From positions 1-11,512 of the forward strand of contig JAGWML010000080.1 of the NCBI GenBank assembly GCA_028873155.1: 11,512 bases of DNA, read 5' to 3'. A program made the translations under genes and the position numbers. Under the pieces are notes generated by a model that was given only the letters and a program-made list of their open reading frames with translations, was not told the DNA's origin and ran no database searches. This document shows positions 1 to 6,270 of this stretch, one piece after another. Source of the DNA: Acidobacteriota bacterium (lineage in GTDB: Bacteria; Acidobacteriota; Terriglobia; Terriglobales; Acidobacteriaceae). Positions within the stretch are counted from its first letter, which is position 1. Each line of letters opens with the position of its first letter.

Positions 1-807
1 GGCGCCGCAACGCAGGGCAAGAACACCGAGAAGAAGACGGTAGCGGAGACCTTCCTTGCTGGTCACGGCTCGCCGTTCGTGGCGCAGGTCTCCATGGCCA
101 ACGCGCCCAAACTCTACCGGGCCATTCTCGATGGCCTCGAATATCGCGGCACCATGTTCCTGCAGGCCTTCACCACCTGCCAACCGGAGCACGGAGTGCC
201 CGACGACATGGCTCTGCACCAGGCGCAGCGCGTGCGCGACTCGCGCGGCGTGCCGGAGTTCGTCTTCGATCTCCGCAAGGGCGAGAGCTACCAGGAAGCG
301 CTCGACATCAAGGGCAACCCTTCGCTCGACCTCGACTGGTACGAGACGAAGATCAAGTCCACCGGCGAGCCCATGCGCTATACCGTGGCGCACTGGTGCA
401 CCACCGAGGCGCGCTTCCGCAACCACCTGAAGAAGGTCAAGCCGGAGGCAGCGGAGAAGCTGATTTCGCTCGATAACATGCTGGTGCGCATCACGCAGCA
501 GGATGTGGTCTATCGCCGCTACCTCAACCCCTCGCACCGCTCGTTCATTCCGGACTTCGGCGTGTACATCAAGTACGAAGAAAACGGCAAGATCGAGTTC
601 CGCGCACTCTCGCGTCAGCTTGTCATGTTCTGCGTCGAACGCCGCAAAGCCTGGCGCATGCTGCAGTCCAAGGCGGGAGTGGTCAACCGCGAGTACGCCG
701 CGCAGAAGGCAGTTTTGGCCGATGTGGACGCAGGCAAGCTCTCACAGGATGAGCTCTTCGCACGCGGGCATGAGCTCGTGGCCGAGAGGCTTGCGGTCAA
801 GGCGTAG
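1..807 (+). CDS. 2-oxoacid (pyruvate-type):ferredoxin oxidoreductase, C-terminal part (5' truncated by window)
   Basis: The reading frame is open from base 1 and ends at a TAG at 805-807, leaving 268 residues. The start lies outside the window. The first ~65 residues fit the thiamine-diphosphate domain of PFOR/NifJ-type enzymes: a 'GKNTEKK' segment, then 'PFVAQVSMANAPKLYRAI', then 'FTTCQPEHGV' where the family usually has a Cys followed by His-Gly. These enzymes oxidatively decarboxylate 2-oxoacids (classically pyruvate) to acyl-CoA and reduce ferredoxin or flavodoxin in the cytoplasm. The ~190 residues after this are a family-specific tail, including 'NPSLDLDWYETK' and 'YTVAHWCTTEARFR', which I recognise only loosely. 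The Cys before His-Gly is kept. Substrate is not determinable from this fragment; pyruvate is inferred. It ends 19 nt before a strong stem-loop and faces cinA convergently. Confidence 0.72.
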   Translation, partial: GAATQGKNTEKKTVAETFLAGHGSPFVAQVSMANAPKLYRAILDGLEYRGTMFLQAFTTCQPEHGVPDDMALHQAQRVRDSRGVPEFVFDLRKGESYQEALDIKGNPSLDLDWYETKIKSTGEPMRYTVAHWCTTEARFRNHLKKVKPEAAEKLISLDNMLVRITQQDVVYRRYLNPSHRSFIPDFGVYIKYEENGKIEFRALSRQLVMFCVERRKAWRMLQSKAGVVNREYAAQKAVLADVDAGKLSQDELFARGHELVAERLAVKA

Positions 808-826
808 CGCTGTTTCCAACTCAAAC

Positions 827-858
827 GAGAAAGGCGGACCCTTGGGTCCGCCTTTCTC
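827..858. terminator. Bidirectional intrinsic terminator between the PFOR gene and cinA
   Basis: The left arm at 827-841 (GAGAAAGGCGGACCC) is perfectly complementary to the right arm at 844-858. Formally this is 15 bp around TT; in practice about 14 bp with a 4-nt CTTG loop. The outer part of the stem is A-rich on the left and T-rich on the right, so it reads as a hairpin with a short T run on either strand. It lies 19 nt after the plus-strand stop (807) and 27 nt after the minus-strand stop of cinA (886), the expected place for a shared terminator of converging genes. Confidence 0.85.
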
Positions 859-885
859 ATGCTGCACGCTGTCGCGTGCGGTCTC

Positions 886-2130
886 TTACATCAGCTTCTT
901 ACGGATCAGATCCAGCGCCTGCTGCGTGGCCCATTGCCGCACCCGGTCGCGGTTACCGCGGAAGGTCCGGTCGTACGTGTCCGTCTTCTGCGAGTCCGAC
1001 ACCGCAAAGTAGACCAGCCCCACCGGCTTTTGGTCAGTGCCGCCCGTGGGCCCGGCAATGCCCGTCACGCCCAGGCCCAGTGTCGCTCCCGTGCGCTTGC
1101 GAATACCCGCGGCCATTGCGGCGGCGACCTCCGCCGAAACCGCGCCATGTTTGGCAATCATCTCCGGTGGCACATTTGCAAAGCTCGTCTTCAGAGGGTC
1201 AGAGTAGACGACCGCCCCCCCGAGAAACGACCGCGAGCTGCCGGGCACGCCGGTGATGCGCTGCGCCACCATGCCGCCGGTGCAGCTTTCCGCTACGGCC
1301 AGCGTCGCCTGGCGCAGCCCAAGGTAGTAGAGAACAATCTGCTCCAGCGTTTCACCTTCCGACGAGTAGAGCCAGTCGTCGAGCGCTTCTTCCAGCTTTC
1401 CGGCAAGCTCTTCCACCCGGTCTTCCGCGGCTTCGCGGCTGGCTTTGGTGCACAGCAGTGTGAGCTGAATATCACCTGCGTGCGCCAGAATCGTTGTCTC
1501 CACATCGGTGTAGGTGGTGTAAATGGGCGCCAGCAGCTTGTCCGCCTGCGACTCGGGAATCATGGCGGCCTTCAGCGTCCGCTTCGCGATGTGGCGCTCC
1601 GGCACGGCGGCTCGCAGCCGCGGGACGCACTCGGCGTCAAACATCGGCTTGCACTCGTTTGGCGGCCCGGGCACAAGCATTACGAGTTTGCGGTAGGTGT
1701 TGTAGATCGTGTCGAGCCACTGACCTGGCGCGCTCCCGTTGAGGTTCGGTAAAACAGTGGCTGTCTCAATCACGTCGGCCTGCTTCTGGTTGTTCTCTGG
1801 CATGGGCATGCGCCAGGTTGCAGCGCGCGCATGCAGAGCGGCAAGCAACGCTCCATCGCGGCGCAGGCGAAGCGACAGCGCTTCGGCTACCGCTTCCCGA
1901 GTCAGATCATCTTCCGTCGGACCCAGTCCACCCATCAGCACCACAATGTCCGCGCGCCCCAGCGCCGTCTGGATCACATTCAGCAGGTCTTTGCGGCGGT
2001 CGCCCACAATCGACTTGAAGGCGACGGTGACGCCGAGCTCGTTCAGTTTCTCGGTGAGATAGAGAGAATTGGTGTCCTGCCGGTACGGGGTCAGCATCTC
2101 GGAGCCGACAGCGATGATTTCGCATTTCAT
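886..2130 (-). CDS. cinA: CinA-family protein (putative nicotinamide-nucleotide amidohydrolase)
   Basis: 414 residues, the usual length for full two-domain CinA. The N-terminal COG1058 / molybdopterin-binding-like domain (about 1-170) starts 'MKCEIIAVGSEML' and carries 'MGGLGPTEDD' at 66-75. A linker domain follows. The C-terminal PncC-type amidase domain (about 270-412) carries 'AESCTGG' at 280-286, a 'GGAVVYS' segment near 304, 'HGAVS' at 328-332 and 'GVTGIAGPTGG' at 354-364. PncC domains hydrolyse nicotinamide mononucleotide to nicotinate mononucleotide in NAD salvage; COG1058 domains can have pyrophosphatase activity. Which activities this protein has is inferred from the family. Position 17-21 reads 'RQDTN', where many homologues have an 'IVDTN'-type sequence. 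The ATG at 2130 gives the family N-terminus directly. An AGGAG lies upstream, but about 15 nt away, longer than ideal. It is last in the minus-strand run, 105 nt after the ABM-like gene, so it may have its own promoter. Confidence 0.92.
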   Translation of the reverse strand: MKCEIIAVGSEMLTPYRQDTNSLYLTEKLNELGVTVAFKSIVGDRRKDLLNVIQTALGRADIVVLMGGLGPTEDDLTREAVAEALSLRLRRDGALLAALHARAATWRMPMPENNQKQADVIETATVLPNLNGSAPGQWLDTIYNTYRKLVMLVPGPPNECKPMFDAECVPRLRAAVPERHIAKRTLKAAMIPESQADKLLAPIYTTYTDVETTILAHAGDIQLTLLCTKASREAAEDRVEELAGKLEEALDDWLYSSEGETLEQIVLYYLGLRQATLAVAESCTGGMVAQRITGVPGSSRSFLGGAVVYSDPLKTSFANVPPEMIAKHGAVSAEVAAAMAAGIRKRTGATLGLGVTGIAGPTGGTDQKPVGLVYFAVSDSQKTDTYDRTFRGNRDRVRQWATQQALDLIRKKLM

Positions 2131-2235
2131 GAAAGCAGCTTTTCGCTCCTGGTCGCAATCCAGCGCAGCTTGTGGACGAGAGGGGAGGACAAGCCACGCT
2201 CTTTCTATTCTTGCAGACGGCGGCGGACTGATGGT

Positions 2236-2559
2236 CTATTCGCGCTGGAAGCCGTAATCGCGCTCTACGCGGCAGATCCTCGTTTTGAAGCTGTCATACC
2301 AAAGCTCGCGTCCGCGCTGCTGCGCAACCAGGTGCGCAGCGTTCCGCTGCCAAGCGGCAATCGCCTCCAGATTTTCCCAGTAGGAGACCGTAATGCCGAT
2401 GGAGTCTCGCGCCGTCTCCATTCCCAGATAACCGGGCTGTTGCGCGGCAAGATTCACCATGGCAGAGGCCATGGCCTCATATCCCTTGTCCGCTTCGGAC
2501 CGCGTGGAGGTAAAGATGACAGCGTAATAGGAGGCCGGGGGCGTCTGTGCGATGCTCAT
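2236..2559 (-). CDS. Antibiotic biosynthesis monooxygenase (ABM)-fold protein, YqjZ-like
   Basis: 107 residues from the ATG at 2559. The frame is open further upstream (to 2646), but those 29 extra residues are Pro/Arg-rich and unlike the family. The 2559 start has a GGAG five bases upstream, which decides it. The protein is a single ferredoxin-like alpha/beta domain of the dimeric ABM superfamily. Recognisable segments are 'YYAVIFTSTRSEADKGY' (11-27), 'QPGYLGMETARDS' (41-53), 'GITVSYWENLEAIAAW' (55-70) and 'RICRVERDYGF' (94-104). The last two resemble the Bacillus YqjZ / 'antibiotic biosynthesis monooxygenase' group as I recall it. Members range from quinone-forming monooxygenases to haem degraders to proteins of no known activity, so the substrate cannot be named. 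It has no signal peptide and is probably cytoplasmic. It lies 105 nt downstream of the propeller gene and 105 nt upstream of cinA. Confidence 0.85.
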   Translation of the reverse strand: MSIAQTPPASYYAVIFTSTRSEADKGYEAMASAMVNLAAQQPGYLGMETARDSIGITVSYWENLEAIAAWQRNAAHLVAQQRGRELWYDSFKTRICRVERDYGFQRE

Positions 2560-2664
2560 CGGGGCTCCGTAGCACGTAGGAATTGGTCTGGTTGCATGTG
2601 CAGGCTTGGCCGGCTGCCTCTGGCTCACCGCAATTCGAGTCTGCACGATTTGCGTTGGTGAGGT

Positions 2665-3717
2665 CTAAAAGACGTTCAAGCCTTCCACGCCCAGGTCCAC
2701 ATCATAAACTGCATCGTTGGTGGCCAGAATCGTGGTCCCGAGCGGCGAAAACGCGACGCCCACCAGATTGATACCGCTCAGCACCAGGCTTGCCTGCCCC
2801 GTCGGAGTTACTCGCACCAGCCCGCGCCGCCCTCGCAGGCATGCCGTCACAAAGACATTGCCTTCCCGCGACAGAGCCAATCCCTGCGGCCGCCCAAGTC
2901 CTCGGTACCAGGCTCGCGCATCCCCATGGGGATCAATCGCCCAGATTGCTTCGTTCGAGCCCAGCGTTGGCCCGGCCACAAAGACCGTTCCGTCCGGTCC
3001 CACTGCGAGATGGTAGGCCGACACGCTTGGCTCAAGCGTTGCGTAGACAAAGATGCGCCGCTGGGGGTCAATCTTGAAGATCGTCCCGCTTCGGTCGCCG
3101 ACGAACAGGTTGCCCTCGGCGTCGAAGGCGGCTCCCGTGGCAATTCCCATACCTTCCGCATAGAGGCTTGGCTCGCCCGCGCCGTCGATGCGATACACGT
3201 TGCCCTCGGCGCGCGAAGTCACATACAGATCCCCATCCGGACTGAAGGCCAGCCCTGTGGCGTTCAGAATGCCGGTGACAAACGGCGTGCCGCGTCCATC
3301 GGGGCTGACGCGCACCACCGATACCGGCGTCTGCTTGCCCCGCGGACCGGAGATTGTGGCATACACCATCCCCGATCGGCTCACCGCCGGGCTCGTCACC
3401 GGGTGCAGGCCGCTGGAGAGTTGCCTTGCCACACGTAGAGGAACAGCGTTGCTTGTGCCCGTGGTCGAGCGCACTTCCACCAGCCCAGTCGTCGCTTCAT
3501 CCGGCACGCGCAGGGCCAGCCGTCCCGGCCGCGACATCAGCACTTGGCCCACATCGGAGCCCACAAAGACCGCAGGAATGCTGGAGCCTGCCGGTCCCAG
3601 ACCCACGCCTATGAGCTCAACCTCGCCGTTCGGCAGTGCCGCCGAGGGCACAATATCGTCGATGCGCGGCACGGTTTGCACATCGTGTGGATCGATTTGG
3701 GGGCGCGAACGGGGCAT
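2665..3717 (-). CDS. IPT/TIG domain plus NHL-type beta-propeller protein
   Basis: 350 residues from the ATG at 3717. An in-frame TTG at 3729 overlaps the pgpA stop and would add four residues. Neither start has a clear ribosome binding site, which suggests coupling to pgpA. Residues ~18-98 look like an IPT/TIG immunoglobulin-like domain: 'PRIDDIVPSAALPNGEVEL' to 'GTSNAVPLRVA', with the typical 'P..GxVEVRS' run. The rest is a six-bladed-type propeller with repeated blades such as 'SPDGDLYVTSRAEGNVYRID', 'DAEGNLFVGDRSGTIFKIDP', 'GPDGTVFVAGP' and 'SREGNVFVTACLRGRRGLV', as in NHL/SMP-30-like proteins. It has no signal peptide or membrane segment, so it is predicted cytoplasmic. The propeller could bind a ligand or partner; I cannot assign an enzymatic role. 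Its close link to pgpA (8-nt gap) suggests co-expression. Confidence 0.82.
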   Translation of the reverse strand: MPRSRPQIDPHDVQTVPRIDDIVPSAALPNGEVELIGVGLGPAGSSIPAVFVGSDVGQVLMSRPGRLALRVPDEATTGLVEVRSTTGTSNAVPLRVARQLSSGLHPVTSPAVSRSGMVYATISGPRGKQTPVSVVRVSPDGRGTPFVTGILNATGLAFSPDGDLYVTSRAEGNVYRIDGAGEPSLYAEGMGIATGAAFDAEGNLFVGDRSGTIFKIDPQRRIFVYATLEPSVSAYHLAVGPDGTVFVAGPTLGSNEAIWAIDPHGDARAWYRGLGRPQGLALSREGNVFVTACLRGRRGLVRVTPTGQASLVLSGINLVGVAFSPLGTTILATNDAVYDVDLGVEGLNVF

Positions 3718-3725
3718 GATTGCTG

Positions 3726-4229
3726 TCAAAACCAGATGCGTACCAGGGAAGCTATACCCAAAGCATACAGCCCCGCGGCCACATCATCGAACACGATACC
3801 CCATCCCTCGGGCAGCCGCTCGAGTTGGCGCACAGGGATTGGTTTCGTGATGTCAAACAGGCGAAAGAGAAGGAGAGCAAGCAGGCCATGGCGCCAGTCC
3901 ACGGGGCTGCCCAGCAGGGCGATCCATTGTCCTGCAACTTCGTCGATGACCACAAAGCTCGGATCTTTGCGTCCGCTCTCGCGTGCAGCCAGCGTGGCTG
4001 CAGGAATCCCCAGAACCAGCGTGAACACGATACCCGCCAGCAAGACCAGCAGCATCCCATGAGGCGATGGGTGAGCGAACAGGCCGAGCAGCGCCCACAG
4101 AAGCACCGCAGCCACCGATCCCCACGTCCCTGGACCGGGCTTGCCCAGTCCAGCGCCGAAGAACGTCGCGATCGCCCAGGCCCACAGAGTCTTGTGCGAA
4201 CTGGCAGGTCCGACTATGGACTCACTCAT
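3726..4229 (-). CDS. pgpA: Phosphatidylglycerophosphatase A
   Basis: 167 residues, normal family length. PgpA is an inner-membrane phosphatase that removes phosphate from phosphatidylglycerol-phosphate to give phosphatidylglycerol, the last step before cardiolipin synthesis. Family signatures are visible in order: 'GAGLGKPGPGTWGS' at 25-38, 'VIDEVAGQW' at 94-102 with the acidic pair D96/E97, 'FRLFDITKP' at 122-130, and 'GWGIVFDDVAAG' at 142-153. Hydrophobic stretches at about 37-51, 58-80, 114-124 and 149-165 fit several membrane helices. The ATG at 4229 overlaps the 3' end of yacG by 8 nt, so translation is probably coupled. The stop at 3728-3726 lies 8 nt before the ATG of the propeller gene. 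Confidence 0.93.
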   Translation of the reverse strand: MSESIVGPASSHKTLWAWAIATFFGAGLGKPGPGTWGSVAAVLLWALLGLFAHPSPHGMLLVLLAGIVFTLVLGIPAATLAARESGRKDPSFVVIDEVAGQWIALLGSPVDWRHGLLALLLFRLFDITKPIPVRQLERLPEGWGIVFDDVAAGLYALGIASLVRIWF

Positions 4230-4452
4230 GCCGTTCGCCTTTCGACTGCCCGCCGGCGAGACCGCCCAGGTCTTCCAGCACCTCGGGGTCGAGGACCGGG
4301 GAACTGATCTTGTACACGCCGGAGGCCCACTTGCCCAGGTCGATCTTGCGGCAGCGGTCGCTGCAGAAAGGGAAGTCTTCGTCCTTCGGCCGCACCAGCA
4401 TGCCGCACGTCGGACACCGCAACACCTTCGCCGATTTCTTCTTTCCTGCCAT
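4222..4452 (-). CDS. yacG: DNA gyrase inhibitor YacG-type zinc-finger protein
   Basis: 76 residues from the ATG at 4452. A GTG at 4464 would add four residues; the ATG is preferred because a GGGG run lies just upstream and the family usually begins shortly before the first Cys. Four zinc ligands are visible: C13 and C16 ('CPTCG'), then C30 and C34 ('FPFCSDRCRKIDLGKW'), which is the YacG arrangement. In E. coli YacG binds the GyrB subunit and inhibits gyrase; that this protein does so is inferred. The C-terminal ~30 residues are acidic/Gly-rich and likely disordered. It starts 41 nt after the rimO stop and its end overlaps pgpA by 8 nt, consistent with one transcript. Zinc-ribbon proteins of this size are easily missed in annotation. 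Confidence 0.9.
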   Translation of the reverse strand: MAGKKKSAKVLRCPTCGMLVRPKDEDFPFCSDRCRKIDLGKWASGVYKISSPVLDPEVLEDLGGLAGGQSKGERHE

Positions 4453-4493
4453 GATCCCCGCCACGATGCAGGCCCAACTCTGAAGGATTCAGT

Positions 4494-6023
4494 CTACAGC
4501 GCCAGTGAAACCACCCGCGCCACCAGATCGTAGTCGTGCGCTTCGGTGATTTCCGCGCGATAGAACCGCCCAGCCTCCAGCGCTTCCAACTCGCCAAAGT
4601 CGTTAATGTACACCTTGCCGTCAATCTCCGGCGCATGGAACTGCGTTCGGCCTTCCCACAACAGCTCCGTCTCTGCCGACGGCCCTTCCGCCAGCAGCAT
4701 CACCTCGCGGCCTACCCACTGCTGTTTGGCACGCTGACTGATGCCTTGCTGCAGCTTCATCAGCCTGCGCCGCCGCGCCTCAATCGTACGCTTCGGCACC
4801 TTTGCATCCAGACCAAACGCGCCCGATCCTTCCTCATCGGAATAGTTAAAGACGCCCAGCCAGTCGAATCTTGCCTCGCCGATGAACTGCTCCAGTTGCT
4901 CAAAATCGGTGAGCGATTCACCGGGAAAGCCGACGATGAAGCTAGTCCGCAGCGCAATGCCCGGCACCGCCGCGCGCACCTTTTCAATCGTCTTCAAGAA
5001 GATCTCCGCGCCGGCGCCGCGCTTCATTCGTTTCAACACATCCGGCGAAGCGTGCTGCAGAGGCACGTCGAGATATTTGCAGATGTTCTCGTGCTTCGCA
5101 ATCGTTTCCAGGAGCTTGCCGGTGATGCGATTCGGGTACGCATACAGGAAGCGCAGCCAGCGCAAACCTTCGATTTGCGCCAGTGCATCCAGGAGTTTCG
5201 CCAGGCCATCCTTCAAGCCCAGGTCCTCGCCGTAGCAGGTCGTGTCCTGGCCGATGAGCGTAATCTCCCGCACGCCGCGCGCCACAAGCTGCTGCGCCTC
5301 TGCCACCACGCTCTCAAACCGCCGCGAGCGAAACTTGCCCCGCAGGTTCGGAATCACGCAGAAGGTGCACGGATGGTCGCACCCCTCGGCAATCTTGATG
5401 TAGGCTGACGCCTTCCCGGTCGAGAGCAGTCGCGGCGTGGCCTCGTCGTACAGGTAGGTCGGCAGCAGGTACGCCGCGCCGTGCCAGTCGTCGCGGCGAA
5501 AGCGGCCTTGCTGCTCGCGATGGTCGCCCTCCGCGCGGAAGCTGATCTCTGCGGGAACGTTGCGATGGGTGCCTGCATCGGCCTCGCGTCCCGCGCGCAC
5601 TTCCGCATCTCCAGTGAGGATGGTGAACGGCGAGGGCGTTGCCGGCGCAGGCGCAATGCCCGCCGCGGCCAGAATCGATTCCAACTCGCCCGTACCAATC
5701 ACCGCATCCACTTCGGGAATATTCTTCTGAATCTCGTCACGGTAGCGCTCCACCAGGCAGCCGGCCACGATCAGCTTGCGTGCGCGGCCTTCCGTCTTGT
5801 GGCGCGCCATCTCCAGAATTGTGTCCACCGACTCCTGCTTGGCTGTATCGATAAAACTGCACGTGTTGACGACGAGAATCTCGGCCTCTTCGGGCTTTGC
5901 CGTCAGCCGCGCACCTGCATGGTCCAGCATGCCCATCATCACCTCGGAATCGACGAGGTTTTTCGGGCAGCCTAAGGAGATAAATCCCACGGTGGGCGCC
6001 GTGGGCTGGGAAGACTTGGTCAC
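4494..6023 (-). CDS. rimO: Ribosomal protein S12 methylthiotransferase RimO
   Basis: About 509 residues from a GTG at 6023. RimO is a radical-SAM enzyme with two [4Fe-4S] clusters that methylthiolates an Asp of ribosomal protein S12. The N-terminal UPF0004 domain shows 'VGFISLGCPKNLVDSE' (12-27), typical of RimO rather than MiaB, with cluster ligands C19, C55 ('VNTCSF') and C89 ('AGCL'). The radical-SAM cluster motif is 'CDHPCTFC' (C215, C219, C222). 'GQDTTCYGED' and 'LDVPLQH' follow, then a C-terminal TRAM-like region ending 'DYDLVARVVSLAL'. The region between the two cluster domains (about 119-205) is longer than in E. coli RimO (441 residues overall). The frame is open 58 codons further up to a TTG at 6197, but that stretch shows no family resemblance. 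Its start is uncertain: no good ribosome binding site precedes the GTG. It is first in the minus-strand run. Confidence 0.92.
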   Translation of the reverse strand: MTKSSQPTAPTVGFISLGCPKNLVDSEVMMGMLDHAGARLTAKPEEAEILVVNTCSFIDTAKQESVDTILEMARHKTEGRARKLIVAGCLVERYRDEIQKNIPEVDAVIGTGELESILAAAGIAPAPATPSPFTILTGDAEVRAGREADAGTHRNVPAEISFRAEGDHREQQGRFRRDDWHGAAYLLPTYLYDEATPRLLSTGKASAYIKIAEGCDHPCTFCVIPNLRGKFRSRRFESVVAEAQQLVARGVREITLIGQDTTCYGEDLGLKDGLAKLLDALAQIEGLRWLRFLYAYPNRITGKLLETIAKHENICKYLDVPLQHASPDVLKRMKRGAGAEIFLKTIEKVRAAVPGIALRTSFIVGFPGESLTDFEQLEQFIGEARFDWLGVFNYSDEEGSGAFGLDAKVPKRTIEARRRRLMKLQQGISQRAKQQWVGREVMLLAEGPSAETELLWEGRTQFHAPEIDGKVYINDFGELEALEAGRFYRAEITEAHDYDLVARVVSLAL

Positions 6024-6029
6024 ATCTCT

Positions 6030-6035
6030 AGTGTA
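6030..6035 (-). promoter_or_regulatory. Possible -10 element for rimO (leaderless start)
   Basis: On the minus strand TACACT (a TAnnnT -10 type hexamer) ends six bases before the proposed GTG start of rimO. No matching -35 is visible. If it is real, transcription would start at or next to the GTG and the mRNA would be leaderless, which would explain the missing ribosome binding site. This is inference from spacing alone. Confidence 0.25.
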
Positions 6036-6081
6036 GTCGATCCTGAAAAATGATTTCAGATCCGTTGGAGCGCTATCGTCG

Positions 6082-6097
6082 GGTGGCAAAAGCCACC
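6082..6097. other. Small perfect stem-loop in the rimO/kdgD divergent region
   Basis: GGTGGC at 6082-6087 pairs with GCCACC at 6092-6097 around an AAAA loop (TTTT on the minus strand). It lies about 60 bases before the rimO start and 170 bases before kdgD. It has no T run behind it, so it is not a standard terminator. It may be incidental. Confidence 0.3.
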
Positions 6098-6176
6098 GCA
6101 ACCTGAGCTTGTTGCCGAGCGCGGTTTCATCGGATCGATTCAGCCAGGGCAGCGCCTGTACGGGATGGTTTGTGTA

Positions 6177-6188
6177 TCCATCGATTGA
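6177..6188. promoter_or_regulatory. Candidate operator: imperfect palindrome upstream of the galactarate operon
   Basis: TCCATCGATTGA is a near-palindrome (10 of 12 positions symmetrical) centred on ATCGAT. A second ATCGAT with partial flanking symmetry lies at 6134-6139, 46 bases upstream. The pair sits 80-140 bases before the kdgD start, where a regulator of sugar-diacid use could bind. No regulator gene is present to match it, so this is speculative. Confidence 0.22.
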
Positions 6189-6222
6189 CAGGAGCAACTA
6201 GGTAGCCCTTCAAGAGCAGCGA

Positions 6223-6228
6223 TATAGT
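6223..6228 (+). promoter_or_regulatory. Candidate -10 box for the kdgD-MFS-garD operon
   Basis: TATAGT matches the sigma-70 -10 consensus at five of six bases and would give a leader of about 35 nt carrying the kdgD ribosome binding site. No good -35 lies 16-18 bases upstream, so an activator may be needed. A perfect TTGACA at 6185-6190 is 32 bases away, too far to pair with it. Confidence 0.35.
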
Positions 6229-6253
6229 GGTAGGCACAGCAGTCCAGTTCGCC

Positions 6254-6258
6254 AGGAG
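6254..6258 (+). promoter_or_regulatory. Ribosome binding site deciding the kdgD start
   Basis: AGGAG lies 12 bases before the ATG at 6271 and 9 bases before the adjacent in-frame TTG at 6268. The next in-frame ATG (6289), where many family members begin with 'MDP', has no such site nearby. This favours a start at 6268-6271. Confidence 0.5.
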
Positions 6259-6270
6259 CGCTTCGACTTG

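Noticed and set aside
859..1752. Long plus-strand open frame (297 codons) opposite cinA
   Set aside because: It is antisense to a clear CinA, is rich in Arg/His/Ala with no recognisable domain, and is what high-GC coding sequence gives on the opposite strand.
2560..2646. N-terminal extension of the ABM-like protein
   Set aside because: The 29 added residues are not family-like, and the internal ATG at 2559 has a well-placed GGAG.
1831..2661. 276-codon plus-strand open frame across the start of cinA and the ABM-like gene
   Set aside because: It spans two supported minus-strand genes and the gap between them, with no family motif or ribosome binding site.
3188..3850. 220-codon plus-strand open frame over the propeller gene and the end of pgpA
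   Set aside because: Shadow of two well-supported minus-strand genes; no domain seen.
4536..5408. 290-codon plus-strand open frame opposite rimO
   Set aside because: Antisense to the radical-SAM and TRAM parts of RimO, whose motifs are intact; its own translation is Arg/Gln/Leu-rich and unrecognisable.
6185..6228. TTGACA (6185) and TATAGT (6223) as one sigma-70 promoter
   Set aside because: The spacer would be 32 bases, about twice the workable length.
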